A stretch of 64,000 nt of DNA. Origin: DATARH01 sp050246595. GTDB taxonomy: Bacteria; Pseudomonadota; Alphaproteobacteria; ATCC43930; CGMCC-115725. The notes beneath the pieces are model-generated. The model did no database searches. It was not told where the DNA came from and saw nothing but the letters and a program-made list of their open reading frames with translations. Positions 44,203 to 52,691 of the stretch are shown in pieces; within the stretch, counting starts at the first letter, position 1; every line of letters begins with the position of its first letter. A program made the translations under genes and the position numbers. The stretch covers positions 1-64,000 of the forward strand of contig JBFWVT010000023.1 of NCBI GenBank assembly GCA_050246595.1, in the 5' to 3' direction.

Positions 44203-44649
44203 TCAGTATGACGGCGACGGCTCGTCGCCGGGGGGCGGTGCGGCGGCAGGCGAGGGGGGCTGGTGCTGATGCTGCTCCGGCGCCGGCTGGTCCTCGATCT
44301 CGGCGTTCTCGCCATCGCCGCCCGACATCTCCATATCGGCCGGCGTCATCGGCCGCGGCGGGGCGTTGCCCTGGCCGTCGCCCTGCGCGTTCATGATGCG
44401 GAAATAATGCTCGGCGTGCTGGTACAGGTTTTCCGCCGCGATGCGGTCGCCGCCGGTCTGCGCCTCGCGCGCCAGCGCGACATAGCGCTCGAATACCTGA
44501 TAGGCGCTGCCGCGGATTTTAACATTGGGTCCGTTGCTGTCGAAGGTCTGCTGGCGGTTCGGCATGCGCGGCCGGTTGTGCTGGTGCGGCGGACCGCCGC
44601 CTCCTCCCCCGTTGCGACCGCGTGACCGCTTGCTCTGTCCTGGCCTCAT
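44203..44649 (-). CDS. DUF4167 protein
   Basis: 148 residues. The DUF4167 core is visible: MRPGQSKRSRGRN, RQQTFDSNGPNVKIRGSAYQVFERYVALAREA, DRIAAENLYQHAEHYFRIM. This family is restricted to alphaproteobacteria, usually beside prmC/prfA, which are absent here. A Gly-rich N-terminal linker and Pro/Gln/His tail suggest disorder flanking a nucleic-acid-binding core. Start at 44649 fits the family. Confidence 0.88.
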   Translation of the reverse strand: MRPGQSKRSRGRNGGGGGGPPHQHNRPRMPNRQQTFDSNGPNVKIRGSAYQVFERYVALAREAQTGGDRIAAENLYQHAEHYFRIMNAQGDGQGNAPPRPMTPADMEMSGGDGENAEIEDQPAPEQHQHQPPSPAAAPPPGDEPSPSY

Positions 44650-44969
44650 GACACCTGTTCTATCGCAATGGATACCGGCGGACCCTGGGTCCTCGGGAGC
44701 AAGATCGAGCGCCGTCGATTGCCGCGGCTCGAGCGGCGCCGTCGATTGCCGCGGCCCGCCTCCCAGCGCTTCCAGCCTAGACGGGACCGCCACGTCTTCC
44801 AACCGCTTTTTGCGCCGGGCGGCGCTGCCGGCATCGTCGCGGTTGGCGCAAGCGGCGCGCGGGATGGCAGGCGACCCGGCGCATCTTCCCTCACGCCGCC
44901 GGCAACCCGCTGCGCCCGGGCGTGCTAGGATCGCCGCGCGAGACCCGAAACCATTGCGGAGGACGCAGA
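44650..44969. other. Intergenic region with a short tandem repeat
   Basis: 320 bases between the divergent DUF4167 and lipocalin-like genes. It holds two copies of a 20-base unit (44709-44728 and 44736-44755, period 27) sharing GCGCCGTCGATTGCCGCGGC. No gene, terminator or promoter that I can support. Confidence 0.6.
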
Positions 44970-45362
44970 ATGCGATCGATTGTCGGAACCTGGAAACTGG
45001 TCGCCGCCGCGGCGCGCGACCGGAACGGCAACGAGGTGCCGGACCCCTATGGCGGCAAGCCGCTGGGGCGCGTGATGTTCAGCGCGGAAGGCCGGATGAT
45101 GGCGGTGACCTGTGACGGCCGCCCGGATTTGCCGGCAGGGGCAAAGCGCGAGTACAGCTCGTATATCGGCACCTATACGTTTGACGGGTCGCGTCTTGTC
45201 ACGCGGGTTGACGGCGCCTCCGACCCCTCCCGCATCGGGGGCGACCAGGTGCGCGGCGTGCGGTTCGACGGCGAGCGGATGATCCTGTCGCCGCCGCCGC
45301 GCCAGACCGATTCCGGCGAGCAGTTCCGCGAACTGACCTGGGAGAAGATCGCGGACGAATAA
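44970..45362 (+). CDS. Lipocalin-like domain protein
   Basis: 130 residues: the opening MRSIVGTWKLVAAAARD and GRVMFSAEGRMMAV are the lipocalin-like (Lipocalin_5) pattern, an eight-stranded barrel-like domain; the C-terminal GEQFRELTWEKI matches its last strand. No signal peptide. Ligand unknown. The start at 44970 was chosen over a Met 16 codons upstream because homology begins MRSIVGTW. A C/G-rich hairpin lies after the stop. Confidence 0.8.
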   Translation: MRSIVGTWKLVAAAARDRNGNEVPDPYGGKPLGRVMFSAEGRMMAVTCDGRPDLPAGAKREYSSYIGTYTFDGSRLVTRVDGASDPSRIGGDQVRGVRFDGERMILSPPPRQTDSGEQFRELTWEKIADE

Positions 45363-45390
45363 CGGTCGAACCGCAGCCCCGGCTTCCCCC

Positions 45391-45422
45391 GCGGATCAAA
45401 TCCGTGGGCTGAAGGCCCACGG
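45391..45422. repeat. Palindromic repeat after the lipocalin-like gene
   Basis: Inverted repeat CCGTGGGC (45402-45409), loop TGAAG, GCCCACGG (45415-45422), preceded by a CGGAT-ATCCG inverted pair. It could fold as a terminator stem but lacks a T-run; more likely a repeat of the CCGGA-TCCGG family. Confidence 0.65.
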
Positions 45423-45466
45423 GGCTGCGTAGAAGAACAATTATAGATGGACGAGGCGAGCTGCGG

Positions 45467-46495
45467 ATGACCGAACGCTTTCAATTCGGACTTGTCGTGC
45501 GCGGACAGGCGGAGCCGGGCGAGGATATCGCGCGAAGGTTCGAGGCGACCTTGCGGTTTGTGCGCGAAGCCGACCGGCTCGGCTTCGATTCGCTGACCAA
45601 GACCGCGCATTACAGCGCCCACCCGTTCCAGATGCTGCAACTTGTCCCGATGCTGGCGCGGTTCACGGCCGAGGCGCCGCGTCTCAGGCTCAACGCCGGG
45701 GTGGTGCTATTGCCGCTGTTGTCGCCGCTGCACGTCGCCGAGGAATTCGCCACGCTCGACGTGATGTCCGGGGGGAAAATCATCCTCGGGGTCGGGCTCG
45801 GCTATCGCGATGTCGAGTTCAAGGCGTTCGGCGTGCCAAGGCGCGAGCGCGCCCGCCGCTTCGAGGACAATCTGATTGCGCTGCGCCGGTTGTGGACCGA
45901 GGACACGGTCACGATGACGGCGCGGGCCGGGCATTTCGAGCTGGACCAGGCCTCGTGCCTGCCGAAACCGTTGCAGAAGCCGCACCCGCCGATCTGGGTC
46001 GGGGCCAACGCCGACCCGGCCGTCGAGCGCGCCGCCCGGCTCGGCGATTGCTGGTATGTCGGCCCCGGCATCGAGATCGCGACCGTCGCGCGCCAGATGG
46101 ACCTTTATCGAAGCGCGCTCGATGCCGCCGGGAAACCGTTTCCGGCCGAATTGCCGATGCGCCGCGAGGTGTTTGTCGCGAAGACCCGAGAGGAGGCGAT
46201 CCGGCTCTGCGCGCCCTATCTGGGGGCGAAATACAAGGCCTATCACGCCTGGCATCAGGATTTGCCGCCCGACGATAGCGGTTTCGACCAGGATTTCGAG
46301 GCGCTGATCGGCGACCGTTTTCTAATCGGCTCGCCGGACGAGGTTGCCGGGCAGGTGCTGGCGCTGCACCGGCGGCTCGGGGTCAATCATTTGGTCATGA
46401 GCACCGAATGGGCCGGGATGCCGGAAGCGCTGGCGCTCGACACGATCGGGATGATCGCTCAGGAACTGATCCCGCGCGTGCGGCAGGGGCTATAG
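45467..46495 (+). CDS. LLM-class flavin-dependent oxidoreductase
   Basis: 342 residues, luciferase-like fold: FQFGLVVRGQAEPGED, LAEEFATLDVMSGGKIILGVGLGYRDVEFKAFG and PHPPIWVGANADPAVERAARLGD. A late FLIGSPDEVAGQVLALHRRLGVNHLV block closes the family. It would need reduced flavin, possibly from the reductase at 46670 encoded nearby. Substrate unknown. Confidence 0.88.
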   Translation: MTERFQFGLVVRGQAEPGEDIARRFEATLRFVREADRLGFDSLTKTAHYSAHPFQMLQLVPMLARFTAEAPRLRLNAGVVLLPLLSPLHVAEEFATLDVMSGGKIILGVGLGYRDVEFKAFGVPRRERARRFEDNLIALRRLWTEDTVTMTARAGHFELDQASCLPKPLQKPHPPIWVGANADPAVERAARLGDCWYVGPGIEIATVARQMDLYRSALDAAGKPFPAELPMRREVFVAKTREEAIRLCAPYLGAKYKAYHAWHQDLPPDDSGFDQDFEALIGDRFLIGSPDEVAGQVLALHRRLGVNHLVMSTEWAGMPEALALDTIGMIAQELIPRVRQGL

Positions 46496-46517
46496 CAACA
46501 TGCAGCGTCGCGGGCTG

Positions 46518-46587
46518 GGACCGCCGGCCTCTGGTCGGCTCAGGCGAAGCCTTGCTTCGCCCGATGCCGGCGGGACGCCGGCGGTCC
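46518..46587. repeat. Larger palindromic repeat, GGACCGCCGGC arms
   Basis: Outer arms GGACCGCCGGC (46518-46528) and its complement (46577-46587) are identical in sequence to the arms at 32461-32495. Inside lies a second inverted repeat around GGCGAAGC-CTT-GCTTCGCC. It sits between convergent LLM oxidoreductase and flavin reductase genes. Confidence 0.85.
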
Positions 46588-46669
46588 GGAATCTGGGCGG
46601 CGCGCGGCAGAACATCAGCGGTTCGCAGCCTGCCGGGGTCGAAACTCTCCGGCTGGCGGGGAATTCGCC

Positions 46670-47251
46670 TCAGGTGAACCGGGCGGCGAGCGGTTTCGGG
46701 CCGAGCGAAGCCGGGTTGAGCCGGGCGAGCGCGATCAGCGTGCCGGTCAGCGCTCGCAGATCGGCGCGGGCGCCCTCCGACGCGAGCCGCCCATCCTTGA
46801 AGTCGTTGCCGGTGACATAGACGCCGGTGGGCGCGACCAGCGCCCCGAACCAGCCCAGCACCGCCCGCAATTGCGTATCGACCGCGAGATAGTGGTGCGG
46901 CGAACCGCCCATCGCGAGAATGCCCACCGGCTTGTTCTGCAACGCCTCGACCGGGGCGATGTCGAGCAGGTTTTTCAGCACCCCCGGATAGCTTGCGCGA
47001 TAGACCGGCGCGCCGATCAGCACCGCGCCGGCACCGGAGATCCGCGCCACGGCCCGCCGCGTCGGCTCGGAATACGCGTCGAGCGCGCGTCCGTCGCAGA
47101 TGTCGACCGCGGTATCGGCGAGGTTCAGGATATCGACTGCGATCCCCGCATCCTCGGCGCGGGCGGTCTCGGCGGCATGATCGATCGCGGCGGCGAGCCG
47201 GCCCGGCGGTGTCGCGGCCCCGACCAGCATCAGCACGGTAATGTCGGTCAT
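46670..47251 (-). CDS. NADPH-dependent FMN reductase-like flavoprotein
   Basis: 193 residues, flavodoxin-like fold: ITVLMLVGAATPPGRLAAAIDHA, then GAGAVLIGAPVYRASYPGVLKNLLD and VGILAMGGSPHHYLA. The family reduces FMN or azo dyes and quinones with NAD(P)H. It could supply FMNH2 to the neighbouring LLM enzyme, an inference from position. It is immediately downstream of the racemase-like gene on the same strand. Confidence 0.85.
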   Translation of the reverse strand: MTDITVLMLVGAATPPGRLAAAIDHAAETARAEDAGIAVDILNLADTAVDICDGRALDAYSEPTRRAVARISGAGAVLIGAPVYRASYPGVLKNLLDIAPVEALQNKPVGILAMGGSPHHYLAVDTQLRAVLGWFGALVAPTGVYVTGNDFKDGRLASEGARADLRALTGTLIALARLNPASLGPKPLAARFT

Positions 47252-47272
47252 TCGACGGCTCCTTTGCCTGGC

Positions 47273-48442
47273 TCAGGTGCCGGGATTGGCCGATGCGACC
47301 GCCCCGGCCCGATGCAATGCGGCGATCTCGTCGGAAGAAAAACCCCAGTCCTTGAGGATCGCGTCGGTGTGCTCGCCGACCCGCGCCGGCGGGCATTGCA
47401 CCCGGCTCGGCGTGCCGAGAAACCGCGGCGCCGGACCCGGCTGCTCGATGCCGTCCACCTCGACAAAACTGCCGCGATGGACATTGTGCGGATGGCGCAT
47501 CGCCTCCGACATGCGCAATACCGGCGCGAAGCAGATATCGGTCTGCTCCATGATCGCGGTCCATTCCTCGCGGGTCTTCTGCTTGAAGATGCGCGCGAGC
47601 CGCGTCTGCATGTCGGGCCAGGTGGTGCGGTCGGTCTGCTCCGGCAGGCTCTCGCTCTCCAATCCGGTGTGTTTCAGCAAGAGCGCGTAGAATTGCGGTT
47701 CGATCGAGCCGATCGCGACATGCTCGCCGTCTTTGGTCTCGTAGACGTTGTAATAATGTGCGCCGCCATCGGTGCGGTTGCTGCCGCGTTTCTCGACCCA
47801 GGCGCCGGCCGCCAGCGCGCCGTACATCATCATCATCAGCGAGGCCGATCCCTCGACCATCGAACAGTCGATGACCTGCCCTTTCCCGGTTGCGCGGGCG
47901 CTGATGATGCCGGCCAGCACCCCCATCGCGAGATACAGCGCGCCGCCGCCGAAATCGCCGATCAGATTGAGCGGCGGCACCGGCGGACCGCCGGACGGGC
48001 CGATCGAGTACAGCGCGCCCGACAAGGCGATGTAGTTGATGTCGTGACCGGCGGTGTGCGCGATCGGTCCGTCCTGGCCCCAGCCGGTCATCCGGCCGTA
48101 AACCAGCTTCGGGTTGCGCGCGAGACAGGTGTCGGGGGCGAGACCGAGCCGCTCCATGACCCCCGGCCGGAACCCCTCGATCAGCGCGTCGGCCCGGTCG
48201 ATCAGCCGCAGCACGGCCGCGACCGCGTCCGGATTTTTCAGATCGACCGCGATGTTGCGGCGGCCGCGCTGCAACAGCGCGAAACGCGGGTCCTCGCCCT
48301 CGCGGCCGATATCGCGCCCGACATTGGCGGCGCGATCGATCCGGATCACCTCGGCGCCCATGTCGGACAAGAGCATCGCGCAAAACGGCGCCGGGCCGAT
48401 GCCGGCCAGCTCGACGATCCTCACCCCCTCAAGCGGTCCCAT
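47273..48442 (-). CDS. CaiB/BaiF CoA-transferase, alpha-methylacyl-CoA racemase-like
   Basis: 389 residues. The N-terminus MGPLEGVRIVELAGIGPAPFCAMLLSDMGAEVIRID, and the AMACR hallmarks GHDINYIALSGAL and NLIGDFGGGALYLAMG are present, with the His and Asp of the racemase catalytic pair. Racemases of this type invert the configuration of 2-methylacyl-CoA for beta-oxidation of branched fatty acids or bile-acid-type side chains. Start at 48442 by family; 21 upstream codons are open to repeat sequence. Followed after 21 nt by the flavin reductase. Confidence 0.88.
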   Translation of the reverse strand: MGPLEGVRIVELAGIGPAPFCAMLLSDMGAEVIRIDRAANVGRDIGREGEDPRFALLQRGRRNIAVDLKNPDAVAAVLRLIDRADALIEGFRPGVMERLGLAPDTCLARNPKLVYGRMTGWGQDGPIAHTAGHDINYIALSGALYSIGPSGGPPVPPLNLIGDFGGGALYLAMGVLAGIISARATGKGQVIDCSMVEGSASLMMMMYGALAAGAWVEKRGSNRTDGGAHYYNVYETKDGEHVAIGSIEPQFYALLLKHTGLESESLPEQTDRTTWPDMQTRLARIFKQKTREEWTAIMEQTDICFAPVLRMSEAMRHPHNVHRGSFVEVDGIEQPGPAPRFLGTPSRVQCPPARVGEHTDAILKDWGFSSDEIAALHRAGAVASANPGT

Positions 48443-48510
48443 CGCGTCTTCCTTCGGTTGCGCGTGGTCGAGCTTAGCACGCGAAGACCGCGGCGGCATC
48501 CCCACCCCGA

Positions 48511-48728
48511 CCCTCCCCCGCCCGCGGGGGAGGGGGGTATACCGCCGTCGCGGTCGGCTTTTCGAGCCAGACCCTCCCCCGCCCGCGGGGGAGGGGACGA
48601 GGGGACCTTCGCCAGCGGGGGAGGAAGTGGGGAGGATGAGCGGACTGCTGCCGATGGGGGATGCGCGGAGCGCCTTCGCTCAGGTTCCGCCCGCCATCAA
48701 AATTCCCTCCCCCGCTGGCGGGGGAGGG
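48511..48728. repeat. Cluster of three palindromic repeats before the MmgE/PrpD gene
   Basis: Hairpins at 48511-48534 and 48572-48595 (CCCTCCCCCGC, loop CC, GCGGGGGAGGG) and 48705-48728 (CCCTCCCCCGC, loop TG, GCGGGGGAGGG). The whole intergenic stretch 48443-48772 is repeat-rich and has no other gene. Confidence 0.88.
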
Positions 48729-48772
48729 TTAGGGTGGGGGCATACGGACCCAAAAATCGACAGAGGATCGCG

Positions 48773-50119
48773 ATGGCCAACGAGACCGTCAAACTCGCCG
48801 AATACGCGGCGTCGCTGCGCTACGACGATCTGCCGCCGGAGGTTGTCGCCTGCGCCAGGGACGCGATCATCGACACCGCGGCGGCGGCGATCCAGGGCAG
48901 CGCCCTGGCGTGGAGCCGCATCGTCATCGCCTATGCCGAGCGCACCGGCCCCGGCGGCAGGAGCCGCATTCTCGGCCGGGGCGGTCAGGTGCAGGCGCCG
49001 GCGGCGGCGCTTGCCAACGGCGCGCTGGCGCATGCTTTCGAACTCGACAGCCTGACCCGGCCCGGCGCCGGCGCGCATCCCGGCGCGACCGTGTTCCCGC
49101 CGGCGCTCGCCGTCGCGCAGCAGGAGGGAAAGGGCGGCAAGGAGTTGATCGCGGCCTTTGTCGCGGCCAACGAGGTGATGATCCGGATCGGGCGCGCCAC
49201 CGGTCACACCAACGAGGCGCGCGGGTTTCACGCGCCGGGCACGACCGGACCGTTCGGCGCCGCGGTCGCCTGCGGCCGTCTGCTCGGTCTCGATCCGGCG
49301 CGGATGGCCAGCGCGCTCGGGATTGCCGGGTCGCTGGCGGGCGGGCTGCTGGAATTCGCGCGCGGCGACGGCGGCACGGTCAAACGGCTGCATCTCGGGC
49401 GCGCCTCGGAGGCCGGCGTGCTGGCGGCCAGTCTCGCGGCGGCGGGTTTCGACGGGCCGCACACCGTAATCGAGGGCGAGTTCGGGTTTCTGCGCGTGTT
49501 CTGCACCGAATTCGACCAAAGCCATCTCACGCGCGGTCTCGGCAGCGATTACGTGACCTTGAGCACGGTATTGAAGCGCTATCCGTGCCACGCGACGGCG
49601 CATGCCGCGGTCCGCGCGATACGCGATCTGCACGCCGAGCATCGTTTCTCGGGCGACGCGGTCGAGGCGATTACGGTGACCGGGACCAGGCGCATGATCG
49701 AGCGGCACAACATCCAGGAGCCGGCCGATCCGATGCTGGCGCAGTATTCGATCCCGTTCTGCGTTGCGCTGGCGGTGTACCGCGAGGCGCGCGACCCCGA
49801 GAGCTACGACGACAGCGCGCTCGCCGATCCGCGCATCCGCTCCCTGACCCGCAAGGTACGGCTCGTCCCCGAACCCGCCGGCGGCGGTCACGCTCAGGGC
49901 CATGGCGGGATGGGCAGCACGGTAACGGTTACATTGGCCGACGGACGGCGCTTCGAGCGGCACGAGACCAGCGGTCTGCTGGAGCCGGGCGAGCTGGCGG
50001 ACAAATTTCTCCGTTTGACCCGCGGCGTTCTCGGCGAGGCGCGGGCCGGCGCGCTTTATGAAAGGCTGCAACGGCTTGAAACCGAACCCGATCTCGCCTG
50101 GCTCGGCGCGCCAAGCTGA
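48773..50119 (+). CDS. MmgE/PrpD family protein
   Basis: 448 residues: ETVKLAEYAASLRYDDLPPEVVACARDAIIDTAAAAIQG, then LANGALAHAFELDSLTRPGAGAHPGATVFPPALAVAQQ, typical of 2-methylcitrate dehydratase-like proteins, including the C-terminal lobe YPCHATAHAAVRAIRD. PrpD dehydrates 2-methylcitrate in propionate use; the MmgE/PrpD family is broader, and no other methylcitrate gene is here. Start at 48773 matches the family opening; upstream is repeat sequence. Confidence 0.88.
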   Translation: MANETVKLAEYAASLRYDDLPPEVVACARDAIIDTAAAAIQGSALAWSRIVIAYAERTGPGGRSRILGRGGQVQAPAAALANGALAHAFELDSLTRPGAGAHPGATVFPPALAVAQQEGKGGKELIAAFVAANEVMIRIGRATGHTNEARGFHAPGTTGPFGAAVACGRLLGLDPARMASALGIAGSLAGGLLEFARGDGGTVKRLHLGRASEAGVLAASLAAAGFDGPHTVIEGEFGFLRVFCTEFDQSHLTRGLGSDYVTLSTVLKRYPCHATAHAAVRAIRDLHAEHRFSGDAVEAITVTGTRRMIERHNIQEPADPMLAQYSIPFCVALAVYREARDPESYDDSALADPRIRSLTRKVRLVPEPAGGGHAQGHGGMGSTVTVTLADGRRFERHETSGLLEPGELADKFLRLTRGVLGEARAGALYERLQRLETEPDLAWLGAPS

Positions 50120-50212
50120 ATAATCCCGTCCGGATCGGTCTGCGGACCGGCTTTTCACCGCGGGTCCGGCACGCTACATGCTGCGCTGTGCTTGTCGCCA
50201 GGAGGTCTCGCG

Positions 50213-50866
50213 ATGTGGTCGTTGCGCAAAAAGCTGGAAGTCCCGTCCCCCGAGCAGTGTCTGCCGGGGCGCGCGATCCGCATGCCGGTCCCGGAACGGC
50301 ACTTTGTCAACGGCCATGCGCTCGCAGGCCCCTATCCCGAGGGTCTCGAAAAGGCGGTGTTCGGGCTTGGCTGCTTCTGGGGCGCCGAGCGCAAATTCTG
50401 GGAGGCGCCCGGCGTGTGGACGACCGCGGTCGGCTATGCCGGCGGCTCGACGCCGAACCCGACCTATGAGGAGGTGTGCAGCGGGTTGACCGGGCATACC
50501 GAGGTGGTGCTGGTCGTCTACGATCCGAAAAAGATCGGCTACGATGCGCTGCTGAAAATCTTCTGGGAGAGCCACGACCCGACCCAGGGCATGCGCCAGG
50601 GCAACGATGTCGGCACGCAGTACCGCTCGGCGATCTACACCTATTCGCCGGAGCAGCGGCGCGCCGCCGAGGCCTCGCGCGAGCGCTACCAGGAGCGGCT
50701 GAAGGCTTCGGGCTACGGCCCGATCACGACCGAGATCCGCGACGCGCCGGAATTCTATTTCGCCGAGGATTACCACCAGCAATATCTGGCGAAAAACCCG
50801 TTCGGCTATTGCGGGATCGGCGGCACCGGCGTGTCGTGCCCGGTTGGTACGGAGGTAAGTGCCTGA
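50213..50866 (+). CDS. msrA: Peptide methionine sulfoxide reductase MsrA
   Basis: Reduces methionine-S-sulfoxide in proteins. 217 residues; catalytic C54 in GLGCFWGAER, then GYAGGSTPNPTYEEVCSGLTGHTE, LKIFWESHDPTQ and QYLAKNPFGYCGIGGTGVSCP with candidate recycling cysteines. AGGAGG 8 nt before the ATG at 50213 decides the start over a Met at 50192. The UPF0178 gene starts inside its last codons. Confidence 0.94.
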   Translation: MWSLRKKLEVPSPEQCLPGRAIRMPVPERHFVNGHALAGPYPEGLEKAVFGLGCFWGAERKFWEAPGVWTTAVGYAGGSTPNPTYEEVCSGLTGHTEVVLVVYDPKKIGYDALLKIFWESHDPTQGMRQGNDVGTQYRSAIYTYSPEQRRAAEASRERYQERLKASGYGPITTEIRDAPEFYFAEDYHQQYLAKNPFGYCGIGGTGVSCPVGTEVSA

Positions 50867-51350
50867 TCGCGGGCGACCCGCGCTGACGGCGATCTATGTC
50901 GATGGCGATGCCTGCCCGGTGCGCGAGGAGGTGTACCGGGTGGTGACCCGTCTCGGTCTGCCGGTGTTTGTCGTATCAAACGGTTCGCGGCCGCTGCGCC
51001 CGCCGGGTCTGCCGAATGTGCGGATGGTGTTTGTCGGGCAGGAGGCGGACGCGGCGGATAATTGGATTGCCGAGCGGATCGGGCGGGGCGATGTCTGCGT
51101 CACCAGCGACATTCCGCTGGCATCGCGCTGTCTGGCGCAGGGCGCCCGCGCGCTGGCCCCAAACGGGCATGTGTGGAGCGCGGCCAATATCGGCGAAGCG
51201 CTGGCCGGGCGCGAGATCGCGCGCCATCTGCGCGAGCTGGGCGCGACAACGGGCGGCCCGCCGCCGCTGAGCCGGCACGATCGCTCGCGTTTTCTGAGCG
51301 CGCTCGACACCGAAATCCGGCGGGCGCTGCGCGACGCAGGCGCGGCGTGA
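50859..51350 (+). CDS. UPF0178/YaiI-family protein (DUF188)
   Basis: 163 residues: AIYVDGDACPVREEVYRVVTRLGLPVFVVSNGS, VFVGQEADAADNWIAERIGRGDVCVTSDIPLASRCLAQGARALAPNG, PPPLSRHDRSRFLSALD, the DUF188 NYN-like pattern suggesting a nuclease-like fold with conserved Asp residues (D-D-D cluster). Function unknown. Translation starts at GTG 50859, preceded by GGAGG and overlapping the msrA stop. Confidence 0.88.
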   Translation: MPDRGRPALTAIYVDGDACPVREEVYRVVTRLGLPVFVVSNGSRPLRPPGLPNVRMVFVGQEADAADNWIAERIGRGDVCVTSDIPLASRCLAQGARALAPNGHVWSAANIGEALAGREIARHLRELGATTGGPPPLSRHDRSRFLSALDTEIRRALRDAGAA

Positions 51351-51360
51351 GCGGGTGGCG

Positions 51361-51615
51361 TCAAGATCGGCGGTCGAAAACCGCGTGATAGACGACCAGG
51401 ATCACGATCGCGCCGATCGTGGCGACAAACAGGCTCCACAGGTTGAACCCGGTGACCCCGGTGCCGCCGAGCGCGCTGAAGATGATGCCGCCGACAAACG
51501 CGCCGACAATGCCGAGCACGATGTCGAGCACGCATCCCGAGCCTTCCGACTTGACGATCTTGCTGGCGATAAAGCCGGCGATCAGCCCCAACACGATCCA
51601 CGCCAGTATACCCAT
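51361..51615 (-). CDS. GlsB/YeaQ/YmgE family stress membrane protein
   Basis: 84 residues with three hydrophobic segments: ILAWIVLGLIAGFIAS, a GXGC-VLDIVLGIVGAFVGGIIFSALGG block and LFVATIGAIVILVVYHAVF. This transglycosylase-associated family is common, stress-induced and of unknown mechanism. It is convergent with the UPF0178 gene. Confidence 0.9.
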   Translation of the reverse strand: MGILAWIVLGLIAGFIASKIVKSEGSGCVLDIVLGIVGAFVGGIIFSALGGTGVTGFNLWSLFVATIGAIVILVVYHAVFDRRS

Positions 51616-51733
51616 TGCACCCGCCAGATTGGTTCCACGCGGACAATGTTCACAACCGGCGCCGAGTTCAACCCCGACGCGGCGAGGCGGGGCTTCTTGA
51701 AGCGGGCGCCCGGCTCGGCTATGACGGTTGGCG

Positions 51734-51805
51734 GCCGGCTTAGCTCAGCGGTAGAGCAACCGCCTTGTAAGCGGTAGGTCGTCAGTTCGATCCTGACAGC
51801 CGGCA
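51734..51805 (+). tRNA. tRNA-Thr (anticodon TGT)
   Basis: 72 nt folding into a standard cloverleaf: acceptor GCCGGCT with AGCCGGC plus discriminator A, D arm GCTC-AGCGGTA-GAGC, anticodon stem ACCGC-GCGGT with loop CTTGTAA giving anticodon TGT, variable loop AGGTC, T arm GTCAG-TTCGATC-CTGAC. CCA is not encoded. Confidence 0.95.
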
Positions 51806-52349
51806 CTCTGCAAGCAAGAGGTTACCGGATAACAGCGGGACAGCGGGAAATTCGGGCCAGCGAACAGGCTATCAGTTGGAGCGGAATCGGAAAATGCCGA
51901 TTGTCGATGATTATACCGCCATCGCGGCCGAGCTGCGCCGGCTGCGGAGCGAAAAGCTGCCGAACCAGGATAACCCCGACGTGTCCGCCGGCGCTGGGCA
52001 GCAGCATCGGATGCGGGCCACGATAGCGGGCGACTTGCTCTACCGGCGGCTGGTTTCGCAGCGGGCACGGCGCGGAGGCGGGGATCGCGTCCTCCCATTT
52101 CGGTTTTAACCCGCCCTCACCGGACATGACTCGACCGGACATGAAAGAGCCTCGCCTTCCGCCGGGGGCGCCCTCCGGTCCGCCTCGGAGCCTGGTCTCA
52201 TAACGCGACGGCGCGTGTCTCAATTCGCGTTTTCGCGCAGCGCCAGGCAACTGGATGCAGGCTGCTCGTGTTAACGTGTGTGGTTGGACCGCAACGGAAG
52301 GCGTTGCGCCGAGCGGATCATCGCATTCGGGAGAGGTGCATTGAGCGAC
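51806..52349. other. Region downstream of tRNA-Thr, mostly non-coding
   Basis: About 540 bases. It begins with AACAGCGGGACAGCGGG-like sequence resembling dispersed repeats seen after tRNA genes in related genomes, then a possible short gene at 51894-52109, then GC-rich sequence up to the membrane protein gene. I see no integrase or direct repeat of the tRNA 3' end in the window. Confidence 0.5.
51894..52109 (+). CDS. Possible short hypothetical protein, 71 residues
   Basis: Begins MPIVDDYTAIAAELRRLRSEK, which looks like a genuine small-protein N-terminus with a helix, but the remainder is Arg-rich and irregular (LVSQRARRGGGDRVLPFRF). It may be a truncated gene, the second half having decayed. 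No family recognised. Confidence 0.35.
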   Translation: MPIVDDYTAIAAELRRLRSEKLPNQDNPDVSAGAGQQHRMRATIAGDLLYRRLVSQRARRGGGDRVLPFRF

Positions 52350-52691
52350 ATGAACGACAGGCGCAGGATTGCCGATGAGGCGGTCGGCCAGCGCCCCGAG
52401 AGCGCGATCCCGGACGTTGCGAGGGACAGAGTGCCCGAGGTCAGACCGGCAATGTCGGCCGGTCCGAACGCAAGCGTCGCAGCCAGGACGGCCGAGGCGG
52501 TCGGCGAAACGGTTCCGGATGCCTATGCCTATCCGGACGCGACGGCGGAACAGGTGAAAAACCGGTCTCGCCAGCTTGTGCGGCGCGGATCGATGCGGGA
52601 CGGGTCAGGGGTCGCGCAGCCGTTGATGATCGCGGCGGCGGGTTTCGCCGTCGGCTATGCCGCCGCGTTGATGATCCACCATCGTCAGTGA
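52350..52691 (+). CDS. Small membrane-anchored protein of unknown function
   Basis: 113 residues: hydrophilic N-terminal 80 residues rich in Arg, Asp, Ala and Glu, then a single C-terminal helix (PLMIAAAGFAVGYAAALMIHHR). No family recognised, but GC and codon use match the genome. A TTG at 52341, closer to the GGGAGAGG Shine-Dalgarno, is an alternative start. Confidence 0.6.
   Translation: MNDRRRIADEAVGQRPESAIPDVARDRVPEVRPAMSAGPNASVAARTAEAVGETVPDAYAYPDATAEQVKNRSRQLVRRGSMRDGSGVAQPLMIAAAGFAVGYAAALMIHHRQ

Noticed and set aside
46508..46600. Palindrome as a Rho-independent terminator
   Set aside because: Stem-loop is strong but there is no T-run on either strand; repeat identity with 32461-32495 fits better.
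46871..48772. Very long plus-strand open frame (over 600 codons) continuous with the MmgE/PrpD gene
   Set aside because: It runs antisense through the racemase-like and flavin reductase genes and then through palindromic repeats; only the part from 48773 has family similarity. Antisense GC-rich genes commonly leave such frames open.
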